64,000 bases of DNA, from the NCBI RefSeq assembly GCF_905147045.1, contig NC_065910.1:8618001-8682000 (forward strand), in the 5' to 3' direction. The stretch is from Nymphalis io. Its lineage: Eukaryota > Arthropoda > Insecta > Lepidoptera > Nymphalidae. The stretch's first letter is position 1. Every line of letters starts with the position of its first letter. The notes under the pieces are model-generated. The model was not told the DNA's origin and searched no databases. It saw only the letters and a program-made list of their open reading frames with translations. This document shows, piece after piece, positions 1 through 11,400 of the stretch. The position numbers and the translations under genes are program-made.

Positions 1-105
1 TGGAGTTTATTCCACCACGCCGTTTTCCATCACCACTCAGCACGAGATATGTTACAAGCACAAATTAAGAACATTAAAAGTGGTGCATGCCTGAGCTTAA
101 ATCCG
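1..105 (-). repeat. SINE-B, partial, runs off the window edge
   Basis: Antisense remnant: TTATTCCACCACGCCG, a CAGCACGAGATATG block and CACAAATTAAG match SINE-B body segments in order, but the middle is shortened and the head degraded. Confidence 0.6.
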
Positions 106-330
106 CACCTAAATTCCTACCTTAACTAAATGCAGGCGAAGCCGCGGACGAACACTAGTAAATAAATTTTGTATCAACAAAATAACAATAAAATCAATGG
201 TAGAATTATGTATTTCTTTCAAAAAAATCTAGTTTTTAATTATTAATCAAAATTACTGAAGTATTTGACACTATGAGACATATAATGGCGTTATATAGAA
301 CTAATTGTACAATTGATCTAAAAGACTTAC

Positions 331-3300
331 TTCTCTTTCTTGAGTTCCAACATCGCCACCTATTAAATTGAATTTTCCAAGGACGACGCTCAATACTTCT
401 GGTAATAGCTTTACGCCTCTCGAAGATGCACAATGTGCAGCTGTAACGATTTAAAACGAATATTAGTATTTTATACAATATTAACGTGAAAATTTAAGAG
501 AAACATGGAATGATTTTCGACACTTATTATGTCAAGCATTCAAGTTACGTCTGCATTTTTGATGAGAGAAATAAAATATAAAGTTTATAAGTAAGACATT
601 TTCTCAAAATAAATACATGTCATAAGTACATAGTTATATTTAATTGATAAATAAGTAGATTTTCAAACGATGAAAGGAGAACAATGATTTCATTTGTTTA
701 TTAAAAATATTTAAACGCTTATTAGCCAACGAACTATTTATACAATTTAGCGAGGTATTTTATTTTTATTTTTGATAAGTATGTAATTAATCTTATTTGT
801 GATAAAAGTATTTTATGTAATTACAAATTTTGTGTTGGCGCAATATTCTTTTCTCATTCATCTATTTCTATCTTTATTTACCTCAATATACTTCAATCTT
901 TCTTGCCATATCAACTTGCAAAGCCCATCTAATTATTTACATTAACTTTCGTACCACACTCTTTTATATATGAACATAATTATTTATAAAAACAATATAC
1001 CTTAAAGCCTTAAATAAATACAAATAAAAATTAAAAATAGTTTCTGGACAAACCGAGATCGCGTGGAATGGTAGCAAGAATGCTAGCAGCATTTCCGCTT
1101 TGAATTCCGATTCTCTGGGCGAAAAATGAACCTCCTCTCACCAGTAGAGGCAATAAGACGGGGTGTAATATTTTTGATGAAAGTTTTTTTGACGTCAAAC
1201 AGAATGCATATACGTACAAAATAGCATCACTTATGAGTACCTACGTAAATAATAATAGAACAATGAATACCTGTTAATAATAATAATAATAATATATTAT
1301 AAAATTTACTGGGATAGAACGATCAAAAACGACCAAACCATACATTATAATAGACCGGATATAACAATGGTAGACAAAATCAACAAAATAGTTTTTATAA
1401 TCGATATTGCAGTATGTAGCACATACAACCTACTCAGTACATACAATGAAAAAGTAATAAAATACATAGAATTGGCTTCTGAAATTAAAAAACAATGGTC
1501 AATAAACACTGAAAATTTTATCAATCACTCTTTCCAGTATAGGTGTTGTCCCAAAAACACTCAAGACTAATCTCAATATTCTCCAAACGTCCAAGTCTAT
1601 TCCCGCACTTTAACAAAAAGCAGTCATACTGAACACCACACGTCCTACTCGAAAGTTCCTCACATCGCCATTGTCAATTTAATATTTAACAAACCTGTCA
1701 CGCTTGGTCATGGCCCGCGTGATAGTTAAGTAGTGTAACTTAGTTAAAAGGGAGATATAAAAAAGGTACAAAGAAATAATAATAATAATGTGACCTGTTA
1801 ATACAAAGTGTTCAGAGATTAGGGTTCCACCACAGATGTATTTTATAGACGAACGGTCTAGTTTATACAAAGCAACATGCCAGGGCCAATCGCCAGGTTT
1901 TGTCGGTGCAGCATTGACTATCAGTTCCGTATGGTCTACTTTACGTCGTCCGCAATTCGTCACTGGTTCTCTACTTGCACTTTCAGCGTGATCTTTGTAT
2001 CCAGTTATATACTGATCTAAAAATCCCTAAAATTATTTAAATGAAAAGATAGTATATTAAAATATCACCTTTACCGTTTAGCATTTATAAGCGTCTTAAT
2101 TTATTTGAGATAAATTACCTACTATATAGATTCTTGAATTCTTGAATTTAAATTAATCGAAAATACATAAGCTTTATGTTACACAACCATCATGGACTCA
2201 TTTTTATTGAATTAATATTACTTATACTGCTGATATTACTTACTCCAAGTGGTTCTTTGCAGTATTCCTTCGAATTAATTTTGACGCTTTTAAAGTATGG
2301 AACTGTTCCAGGTGTTAGACCTCTGACAATGAAACTAATACTTTTACTTCCCTTAAAAAAATTGATATCAAAAGTATTGCTTTCATCTTTATTTGCCCTT
2401 ATTCTTGCAAAACTTCGATCTTTCTGTAAAGAAAAAAACGTTAATAATTCAATCAATATGTAGTTTTGTTTTTGTATATTTCGCTTCAGTAGTTTCAAAT
2501 TTCGAATGGAGCGGGCTGGAGTACAGTTGACAAATACTTGTGACATAAAATATAAATAATAGTGATTATTGAAAGATACATATTATAATTACATTTTAAC
2601 ACGTTATGGCAATAAGTGATCTTGTGGGAGAGTGTATGTGTTTATGGACATAATTAATATTCCTATTTGCTCCTCCAATTAAGTTGTAGTAATATAAACT
2701 GATGAATTTTCAACCTCGACCAATTTTCAACACAAGGGAGATATTAATTTGTGGAGTTCATGCGCAGAACCAACGGCGTCGCGTGCTTTCCAGGGGTCGG
2801 GAGTGTAAACGCTACCAACTACTACGCTCCAGGCTGTTATTGAGGACGTATCGAGAGAAAAACTTTTTTTTTTTATTGGCCCGATCTGGGGTTTGAACCT
2901 CGGACTTCCGGGGTCAGCCTTAACTTACCACTTACAGATCAATGAGGTAATAAAATGTGATAATACGGCAGTTAAATAAAAAAAATGTATCAATAATTAG
3001 TTGAAGACAAAAATAATATGTAATTATTACATCTTTAATCAAGTTAGAAGTGTGTACACCCCCGTGCCTCGGAAAGCACGCAAACCCGTTGGTCTTGCGC
3101 CTGACCTTGTTCTTATCGTGTCGGATTGCCGTCCCATCTGATTATGAGAGTTAGAGAACAGAGAGTGCACCGGTGTTTGGGCACATGCTTGTGCACTATA
3201 ATATGTTCTACGCAGTTGGCTAATCTCTCTTGAGATTGGTCGCCGTGGCCGAAATATCTCCGAAGGACATTATTAATATTTATTACGTCTTCAATATAAT

Positions 3301-3585
3301 ATTAAAATATAATAAAACATTTACCAATGTAATGCTCGCATCTGCGTCAAATTTCAATACTATTACCGAGCTCGTCGGAAATTTTTTACTTATAAAGACA
3401 GTGTAAGTATTTTCCTCTTCTGGAGCGAGCCCTGGTTCAAAGGAAGCTGATATATCCGTTGAACCATTGCATGGACGAACTAATAGCAACGGATTACCGA
3501 TGAAGGTCCATCCTGAATCATCATCTCCATTTACATTTAGTAAAAGTGTTATGAAAATGTAAAATAGTCCCTGTTTTATATTCAT
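331..3585 (-). CDS. gd-like secreted serine protease, copy 1 (partial, 3' end outside window)
   Basis: Four exons are visible in transcription order: 3585-3325, 2423-2244, 2026-1795 and 440-331, each bounded by AG/GT, giving 261 residues; the Asp and Ser exons must lie left of base 1. Residues 1-20 form a signal peptide (start MNIKQGLFYIFITLLLNVNG). Exons 1-2 encode a GD_N-like domain with a Cys near its end (sequence EYCKEPLG). Exon 3 carries the linker Cys in TNCGRR and the start of the trypsin fold (LIVNAAPTKPGDWPWH, ICGGTLIS). The exon 3/4 junction rebuilds LTAAHC, placing the catalytic His at about residue 227. Intron phases (0,0,1,0) equal those of the copy at 7831-12001, so the two are tandem paralogues. 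In Drosophila gd acts in the perivitelline protease cascade for dorsal-ventral patterning; a role in that or in haemolymph signalling here is inference. Intron 3 holds a retroelement fragment (1031-1219). No stop or frameshift was seen. Confidence 0.85.
1031..1219 (-). mobile_element. C-terminal remnant of the same endonuclease-bearing retroelement
   Basis: The minus frame reads GGSFFAQRIGIQSGNAASI then LATIPRDLGL, the same C-terminal block as the fragment at 6365-6950. It lies in intron 3 of protease copy 1 and is too short to be functional. Confidence 0.6.
2758..2946 (-). repeat. SINE-A, partial with internal insertion
   Basis: Antisense copy upstream of exon 2 of protease copy 1 (intron 1). 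The tRNA-like head is at 2868-2946 (B box GGTTCAAACC on the minus strand) and the body piece at 2758-2815. About 45 unrelated bases separate them. Confidence 0.65.
3048..3282 (+). repeat. SINE-A body, tRNA head missing
   Basis: Carries CTCGGAAAGCACGCAAAC, TCGGATTGCCGTCCCATC, GAGAGTGCAC and TGCTTGTGCACTATAATA in family order, ending in an ATTATTAATATTTATTA tail. It ends just before the 3' end of exon 1 of protease copy 1 (3325), within intron 1. Confidence 0.75.
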
Positions 3586-4177
3586 AATTCCTGTTTCATA
3601 TTCACTATTCCAAAATCTGTAAAATGCAATTAAATTGATTTAAATTCTTTATGAATATCAACTTAATAACTTTTTTTATTAACTTTGTTGATTTTTTATT
3701 TACACATTAGTTTTATCTTTTTGTTCTTTGTTTTTAAAGTTTTCTTTAACTTAATTTTATAACAAGCTTCTCATTAGAACTTAAATAATAAAACTCTTAC
3801 CTTTATAATATATAGTTCATTTGTTTCTTTTAAATCACAAAAATATAGTATCCAAACGATTTTCCTTATTAGATTACATTTATTCGTGTACTAAGTCACT
3901 AACACTTTATAACCTGTTGCCTTCTTGATCTCGTCTGACCAAGGTCACAAGAGCAACGCAAGCGTTGTCATATTGAAAAAACGAAACAAATCATCAATCC
4001 ATTTAAACAACATTTTAAAATCATTCGTTTCTTGAAAAATTTGAAATTGTGTTATGTTAATTATAAAGCTTTTTCTTGTAATAGGATACTCACATAGTTA
4101 TGACCATGTTACGCCAGTGTTGCCAATTTAATAGGTGCAATTTACACAGAAAATCATATTGAAATGGAATGATATTA

Positions 4178-5470
4178 TCAGGTCCTTACATATGAAATTG
4201 GCGTTTTGTACGGGAGGAATATAAAGTAATTTTTTTTATTGTAAAATATATCAAAGTCTGCACCGTTTTTATCTATGCACTTTTGCCATCTCATAGGTAG
4301 TTCATTGATCCCTTTACTAAAAAAACCATGGGGGCGAGAATCAATAAATACTTTGAAGGTGGTTTGGACTGCCGTATCGGAGTTAAATTTTTTTTCTCTT
4401 AAGAAGTTGTCGAAATTCCGAAAAAAATGGTAATCTGTTGGAGCAAGGTCCGAGAAGTATGGTGGATGTTGCAGAAATTCTAATTGTAGCTCATCTAACT
4501 TATTGGTTGTTTGTTGTGCAGTGTGTGGTCTTGCGTTGTCGTGAAGCAGCAGTGGCCTAGAGCCATTGACCAATCGCGGTTGTTTAGAAGCTAGTTCTTC
4601 CTTCATGGTTTGCAGTTGCTGACAATAGATATCTGCCGTAATCGTTTGGCCAGATTTTAGAAAGCTGTAGTAAACGACACTGGCGCTAGTCCACCAAACA
4701 CTCACAAGTAACTTTTTCTGAATCAATTTTCGTTTAGAGCAGGATTTGGCTGGTTCTCCAGAGTTCAGCCATTGCGACGAGCGCTTCCGATTATTGTACA
4801 GTATCCACTTTTCATCTCAAGTAATGATTCGATTTAAAATCCCTTAAATTATTAAATCGATTATAAACGTCGGTTGAGCAAAGTGTCGACGCGTGTTTAC
4901 AAGTTCGATTAACTCAATTCATGAGGTACCCATCGATCAAGTTTTTTTACTTTCCCGGTTTGCTTCAAGTAGATTAATACAGTTTTATCTCTTACCCCGA
5001 AGCCTGCAGCTATCTCTGAAGTGCTTTGTGAGGGATCCGCTTCCACAATAGCCTTTAATTCTTCATTTTTCACTTTGGTCTCTGGCCGTCCGTTCAGAAC
5101 TAAACCTGAATTCTGAAGGTCGAAATTTCCAGAACGAAAACGTTGAAACCAAAAACGTACCGTGCTTTCTTTTGCGACACCAGCGTCGTACACATCATTA
5201 ATCCTTCGAGCTGCTTCTGCAGCACTGGTGCCACGGTAGAACTCGTACTCGTAAATATACCGATATTTCATGTTTTCCATTGTGCGGTAAAAAGCAACGC
5301 CAAAGAAAATAATAATGAGGAAAAAACAAATGAATGACTGTTTACAAAATTCAAATGTACCAGCTAAATGAATTTATAAATTTGAATATGGAATTCTTAA
5401 CCAAAGAGGAGATATTTCAGATCAAAGTGGTCAGTACGACAAAACGCTAATTTCATATGTAAGGACCTAA
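4178..5470 (-). mobile_element. mariner-type DNA transposon, full length but inactive
   Basis: The 1293-bp element is flanked by TA on both sides (4176-4177 and 5471-5472). Its ~32-bp terminal inverted repeats differ at two positions; the left end reads TCAGGTCCTTACATATGAAA and the right end, inverted, TTAGGTCCTTACATATGAAA. Length, TA duplication and the encoded protein all fit mariner. The element is dead because its transposase is broken, but both ends are well preserved, so it could in principle be mobilised in trans. Confidence 0.93.
4225..5280 (-). pseudogene. mariner transposase (broken)
   Basis: The N-terminal part (5280-4909) contains the helix-turn-helix DNA-binding region (RGTSAAEAARRINDVY, STVRFWFQRFRSGNFDL) and ends with a stop after WVPHELS. 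The next ~180 nt hold several stops and a frame change, including the region of the first catalytic Asp. The C-terminal part (4726-4230) is open and keeps HDNARPHTA and FSDLAPTDYHFFRNFDNF, i.e. the second and third Asp of the DD34D triad. A normal mariner transposase is about 345 aa in one frame; here it needs at least one frame change and repair of several stops. Confidence 0.9.
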
Positions 5471-5659
5471 TATAATATGGTTTATTAATTATTAAAAACA
5501 GATAATTTCATGAGAAAAATAATATTTTTATTTTTGGCTATTATACATATTGTGAAGATGACAGATAATATATTATAAATAATTTAATACAACCAATTAC
5601 ATCTATCAGTAGTCTATTCGTACGTAGAATATAATTTGCGATTTTGAAAATTATGAATC

Positions 5660-5835
5660 CTTCTAGAAAAAAAACCACACACTTGATGGTCTAATGTGGG
5701 ACTGACTGGTACCGAGTGCGTCGGATGATCCAATAAAATCCATTGATACCCACCCCGTATTTTCGGGGAGCGTCACGGGTTCGCTTGCAATTGTACTGTG
5801 ACGCCACGATGGTTGATCCGAGTCTGAGGATCTGT
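5660..5835. repeat. unclassified repeat-like segment with small GC hairpin
   Basis: A locally GC-richer stretch between the mariner and the serpin remnant. It contains CCCCGTATTTTCGGGG, an 11-15 nt hairpin, and an A-run at its left end (5670-5676) that could be a retro-tail. It resembles in style the LINE-tail repeat at 45046-45233 but I could not align them convincingly. Confidence 0.25.
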
Positions 5836-5840
5836 ATTTT

Positions 5841-7330
5841 CTAGTGGAGTTCCCGAGGTTCAGAGTACTCCCGAAGAAGCTTACGGTAGTGGTACAAGAA
5901 GAAGATAAAAGGTTGTTCAGCTTCTATTTCAAGGGTGGGAATATTATAATCAAAATAGCCTGCTATTGATGCTTTTGCTATCATTTCGGACTCTGTACAA
6001 AATATAACGGCTTTATTTTCAACGAACGAAATGTATAATTTCTCAGTTGAAATGTCCTTAAAATAATCTGATCCAGGTTCAAACATATCGAGAATACTAA
6101 TAAGATTTAGAGGTTCAAAACTATGCTACTATTATTCTGAATCTCGGCAAGCTAAAACCTATCTCTCTCAAACCAAATTCATTTACATCGCTCTGAAGTT
6201 TATGAAATATATCTTTAAACACTACATGACTGAATTTAAAATATAAAACTCTTATATTTTTATCTTGATATGGTAAGATCAGCAGTAAACAAAATCACCA
6301 AACACTACTCGGTAACATTAGCGTTAATGTTTGAAGATGGCAGTTTAAAAAAAAAAGAATATTATCCTGTGGCATTGTACCCAAGGCGCTGGCACTATTA
6401 TCTCTCTGCATCGCTAGACTCAGCATTTGGGCTAAATGAGCGCCAGCTCGAGGGTCACCAGAAGTGTGGACCAGTTTCTTAGAATTTTACGATTTTTTTT
6501 TTGTATCGACCGTGATGTTTCAAAACCCAGACCCGCAAATTCATATTCCTTGGATAAAAGTGAATATTTAAGGCGCTTGAGTATTTGAGCAGCTTCAGCA
6601 GCTGCACTGGCTTTACGAGACGTATTCTTGATATGAGATACTGCCAGCGTATCTACGCAAGTTGCATCCCACACAAGAACACGTCCCATAGACTATGGCA
6701 CTAATGTTGCTCCATCGGGTCTCTTACCATCATCTCTGAATAAACCATTCGGTTCCAAAGTAACAGGAATCGATGCTGTGACCAAAGATCCATGGCGATA
6801 TGCACGGCCAGCGCTTTTGCTGTTACTGAGTCCATGGCGTCCGAAATGATCCACCCGGGTACCACAGGGACGTGTATGACGCTCGTACACCTTTAAACCT
6901 AAACGAAGGCATACGACGATGCTTATCGTTACCCAATCAAGTACTGTCCCTAGATTTTTAGAAGCAAGAGCCTGCAGTCAGTGGCCTGACTCTCTTTTAG
7001 ACATTCTCTTTCTTTTGTATTAGCTACATTAAAATGCAATTTCCATTTACCGTTAAAATATTTAACATTATTCATGATCATCGTTGCACATTTGAAATCA
7101 TTCTGATAAAATACGCCTTTTATGCCTGGATATATGAATTTTATGTTCGAGTTTGCTACTTGCGCTATATTTACGTCTTCAAAGTTTAATAATTTGATAG
7201 CTGTACCGAAATATGTCATCACTGTTTCTCGGAACATTGTTAAGATACTAAAATCATCATTAATAAAAATAAAACCACCAATTTTCGCACCCCCACCATT
7301 CGATTTGAGACGTCGATAATAGTTCTTAAG
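5841..7330 (-). pseudogene. serpin (serine protease inhibitor) pseudogene, N-terminal part absent
   Basis: Reading the minus strand from 7330, an open segment shows FIFINDDFS, TYFGTAIKLLNFED and MNNVKYFNGKWKLHF, matching serpin strand 6A, helix F and strand 3A in order. After an inserted retroelement fragment the homology resumes with KLPSSNINANV, LPYQDKN, GFSLPRFRI, then LDMFEPGSDYF, KLYISFVENKA and the reactive-loop/C-terminal part (hinge-like ESEMIAKASIA, then EQPFIFF and YSEP). The second half is split over three frames, with a TAG at 6307-6305 and frameshifts near 6285, 6140 and 6110, so no full product can be made. The N-terminal ~100 residues expected of a ~380-residue serpin were not found upstream. 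It lies in the same orientation between two serine protease genes. The family assignment is confident; whether it was once a partner of those proteases is speculation. Confidence 0.82.
6365..6950 (-). mobile_element. retroelement fragment with restriction-like endonuclease domain, inside the serpin pseudogene
   Basis: Three minus-strand frames join into one degraded coding region. It has a CCHC-like start (PCGTRVDHFGRHGLS, with Ser where a Cys is expected), then KSAGR, LEPNGLFRDDGKRPDG, VWDATCVDTLA, SAAAEAAQILKRLKY and, after a frameshift, the terminal QRDNSASALGTMPQD. The order zinc knuckle then RPD..D..K resembles the C-terminal PD-(D/E)XK endonuclease of R2-type elements. I have seen similar proteins annotated as reverse-transcriptase related in invertebrates. 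No RT domain is present here. It separates two halves of the serpin homology, so it inserted after the serpin existed. Confidence 0.7.
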
Positions 7331-7632
7331 TTAGAATATTTATTCAAAAACCCACCCAGACCACCAGGTAACAAATAAATAACAAGTTATATATTATGTT
7401 CATGTTTGATGTTGATAGGATACCATATATATAAAGATCATATAAGTATACCAAAAATAAAAGTGGACCTGACATAATTGATCATTGATATTTGAAAATA
7501 CATAATAAAAAAATATTTTAAAAGAAGAAATAGTTTTCGATACATATGAAAGATAATAAAAAGCGTGTAATTAGTTTCGGTTTTATTTAAATAAAAGTCA
7601 AAGTAATTTTTTATTGAATATAGAAACACTTC

Positions 7633-7680
7633 AGACCTGAGAAGAACCGGCGACAGAAGCTCAGCGGGTTTTTTTTATAG
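7633..7680 (+). repeat. short LINE/SINE-tail-like fragment
   Basis: Contains GAGAAGAACCGGCGACAGAA followed by CTCAGCGGG and a T-run. I recall this GC-rich motif as a common repeated tail in lepidopteran DNA; in this window it occurs once. Confidence 0.25.
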
Positions 7681-7714
7681 TAACGCATAGAGTACAAACT
7701 GTACATACAATATT

Positions 7715-7720
7715 TTTATT
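7715..7720 (-). promoter_or_regulatory. candidate polyadenylation signal of protease copy 2
   Basis: AATAAA on the minus strand about 110 nt downstream of the TAG stop, within an AT-rich 3' flank. It is the first canonical hexamer after the stop that I noticed; chance occurrence is possible in such AT-rich DNA. Confidence 0.4.
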
Positions 7721-7830
7721 TACATTTTTAATATTATTTTACGACAATGAAACCTATCGTAATGAGGCTTATTAAAAATCGGGGAAATTTAATAATATCT
7801 AAAATGTATACAATCACTACATAATTGTAA

Positions 7831-10800
7831 CTAATTCATGTATTTCAATATCCAATCCCTGTATTTTGCTACGTCCGTGAAAACGGTGTATGCCTCTGTG
7901 TCACAAAGTGATGAACCTTTTCTGCTTATGATGACGGACACGATACCCTTCACGTACCATGCTCCTGTTGCATACTCTACTCTAAAATCAGGATTCTTTG
8001 AATCTGTAACGAATACTACATATCCTCCTCCACTGTCACCGTTGCACGCCGCGGTACCTGAATACGAAAAAATGCATTTTGTAATTAATTTAAGCTAGTT
8101 CATAGTAGGTGATTTATTACTAGGTGGTTAGGCTATGTGCAAGCCCGTCTTAGTATATACTCATCAAATATTGGTGTAATATATAATATTATGATATGAT
8201 TAAATATATTTTATTAGGTACTAGGCCTTTGTACATATCTGGGTAAGTACCACGTACTCATATTCTACCGCTAAACAGCAATATTTAATATTGTTGCGTT
8301 TCAGTTTGAAGGGTGAGTGAGCCAGTGTAACTACAGGCACAAGGGACATAACATCTTCGTTCCTAAGGTTTGTGGCGCATTGGCGATGTAAGGGTAAATT
8401 TTTTAAATAATTTATTCAAACGATCATGCGATCGATTAATTTCAACAATTTAATATATATAATTCATCGAAAGTATTTTTTTTTTGGGCGCGTTCCAAAC
8501 ATTTTTTTGGAAAACGGACTCTATCTGGTTTAAATCAGCACATAAGATTCACCATATAAGATAGATTTTAGGTACAGTAGATTGGGTATAATATATTTTA
8601 AAGTTGTAGTTGATAAGATTCGCGAAATAATATAATAGCCACAAATAACTACATTCCGTATCAATCGTTCTAAATATTGAACTCACCGTTAGCATTTCCA
8701 GCGCAGAATTTTTTCTCATTCAGTAGGTTGCTATAGAATACAGGATTAAAAGAAAAGCAAGTTAAAGTTGGGACTATTGGTACTGTTGCTTCGTGAAGGT
8801 CCTTTGCTAGTAAATCTGTTTGGTCAATGCCCCATCCTACAACCTGAATTAAGATGTAATGTAAATAAAAAATAAATATTAAAAAAACATTGTACATTTA
8901 TTTACGATTAGGGCAATTATTCTAAAATTCTTAATGTGATTAGAATTAAACTCCTGTTTACGTTATGTATTTTGTATACAAAGCATCAATATTCTTAACG
9001 CTAATTCTTTTTAAGCCTTGTTCCAAATTTATTTAATCTGCTATAATAAAGGTTATCATATATTCCATATTTAATTTAAAAAATATATCATCATGCTCGA
9101 AGATAAGTGTAATATTAAAAAAAAAATTTACCGTTCCTGTTATTTCATAAGAATCCAATTGATCGTACACTGTGTCAAGCCATAGACACGCTGGTTGAAT
9201 GTAATTATTATATATAACCTCTGTACTTAATTTTAGTAAAGCTATATCATTATCTAAATTTATCTTTTTAAAGTCATCGTGAGCTATTACTTGGTATACC
9301 TGGAAATTTATTAAATTTATTGAATATTGACACTGTGATAAAAGAAAGTCAAAGTTAAATTGAAATTTCATTCTTACGAGAATTGTTAATACATTAAATA
9401 TAGATTGAATAACACAAAATAAACCCACCTTTCTTTCTTGACTAGTTACTTCATTAGTTAAAAGAGATGTTTTTCCGAGAACAATTCCAAGCCTTTCAGG
9501 ATTTACCGGTATTTCATTGATTGTAACACAATGTGCAGCTATGGATTCAAAATTAATGTTATATTGTGTGAGGATTATTTTATATTTTATATCATAGATA
9601 GGCAGACGAATGGGCCATACATATGGGTCTACCTATTCAATAATAAAAAAAAAATCATCAATATCGGTTTAGTGGTGTAGCCGTAAAAGCTTGACAGACA
9701 GACGGAGTCACATTTGCATTTATAATATCAGCATACATTTAGTAATTTTCAATGTATGGCGTTGAACTACTAGTAGAACACCATAGAACCATTACTTATA
9801 ATTCATTTACAATATAATAGTTTTTTTAAGTCGAGATGGCCCAGTGGTAAGAACGCGTGAATCTTAACCGATGAACGTGGGTTCAAACCCGGGCGAGCAC
9901 CTCTGAATTTACATGTGCTTAATTTCTGTTTATAATTCATCTCGTGCTTTTCGGTGAAGGAAAACATCGTGAGGAAACCTGCATGTGTCTAATTTCATCG
10001 AAATTCTGCCACATGTGTATTCTACCAACCCGCACTGGAGCAGCGTGGTGGAATAAGCTCCAAACTTTCTCCTCAAAAAAGGGAGAGGAGGCCTTAGCCC
10101 AGCAGTGGCTGTTACTGTATAATAGTTTTTTATAAATATAATATAAAATTTTCCAGTCTCGACTGTATTTTTTTATTCCGTCACAATTTGATCCCATTGT
10201 CACTCATACTATGTTATTGTACCTGTTAGAATCAATAATTTTGATATCAGAGTCCCCCCGCAGATGTACTGCACACTTAGTCGGTGATTTCTGTAAATAG
10301 CAGCATGCCAGGGCCAGTGGCCGCTTTTCGAAGCAGAACCGCTAACAATCAATTCGGTGTGTTCTCGGTCGATCCTCCGTCTCCCACAATGTTTGTCAGG
10401 AGCTTCAGACCAAAATGGCGCTATTTTGTAATTTTGTGAAAAAAAATTCTGTAATTTAGGATTTACTATATCTTATCCGTTAATTAATATATACATGTCA
10501 TTAAAAATGTCATTAAAAACAAATATTAACTGTTAAAACTTAATGTATATATATATATATAATTTTTTTTTTTTTTTTAATGAGCAAATGTAGAATTATA
10601 TCTGATTATGTCCTTTCTTGTTTTTACGAAGAGATTTAGTTGTGAAATCAATTTTTTGTTAGAAAGGTCAAAAAATTAATGAATTATGTATAACACACAT
10701 AATAAAATAAATTACATACCCTTTTAGGATCAAAACATTTTTCTTCTCCATCAATTTTAATACTCAGTATATAAGGTGGGTGTTCTGGAAATGGTTTTCC

Positions 10801-11354
10801 TTTCACATGAAATAAGTATTCTGGGAATTTTTGTCGTAATATAAACACAAAAACGTTATTGATAAGATCTTTTTGCGTGAATTTTGCTGAATTTTCTGGA
10901 AATGTTGGGTTTCTTGAGTCTTCCTATAAATTATAACTAATAAGAATTTTTCTAGAGAGAATAATCTTTTATTATCACATGTACAACAAAAGTTTGATAT
11001 AATATAAAAATAGAGGTCGGATAAAATAGTTCGTACGGTATTGGGCGCTTAAAGAATATACGGCTAATTTATATCGACCTTGGGTGAAGATGGAGCAAAA
11101 TATGTTTTAAGTTAGGAAATTAGGTTTTTTCAGTAGTAATTATTATGCACCTTTCCCAATTTGATCGCTTTACGTCATCGCTAGCGTCGTGAACTGATCT
11201 AAGGTATTCGTCTTCAATTATGTAGTAATAGATGTATGAATCTCACACTCACATTCATTCGTTCACTGAGTTTCCTTGTATGTTGGCTTTTTTTTTAGTT
11301 TATAATAATAAAAGTGCGACAAAAACAAGTACCTGTCTATTTACCTATAATTAA

Positions 11355-11400
<46 letters not shown>

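Noticed and set aside
1367..1570. 67-codon plus-strand frame, and similar short frames across intergenic DNA
   Set aside because: AT-rich random-looking composition, no motifs, no splice or repeat context.
7331..7830. Search for the missing N-terminal serpin exons upstream of the relic
   Set aside because: No serpin-like residues in any minus frame; the 63-codon frame at 7438-7629 is Phe/Ile/Tyr-rich AT translation.
9831..9900. tRNA-like sequences with good A and B boxes (also at 23522, 34240, 39362, 52790, 61058)
   Set aside because: Each is continuous with a repeated non-tRNA body and has poor acceptor stems, so they are SINE heads and not tRNA genes.
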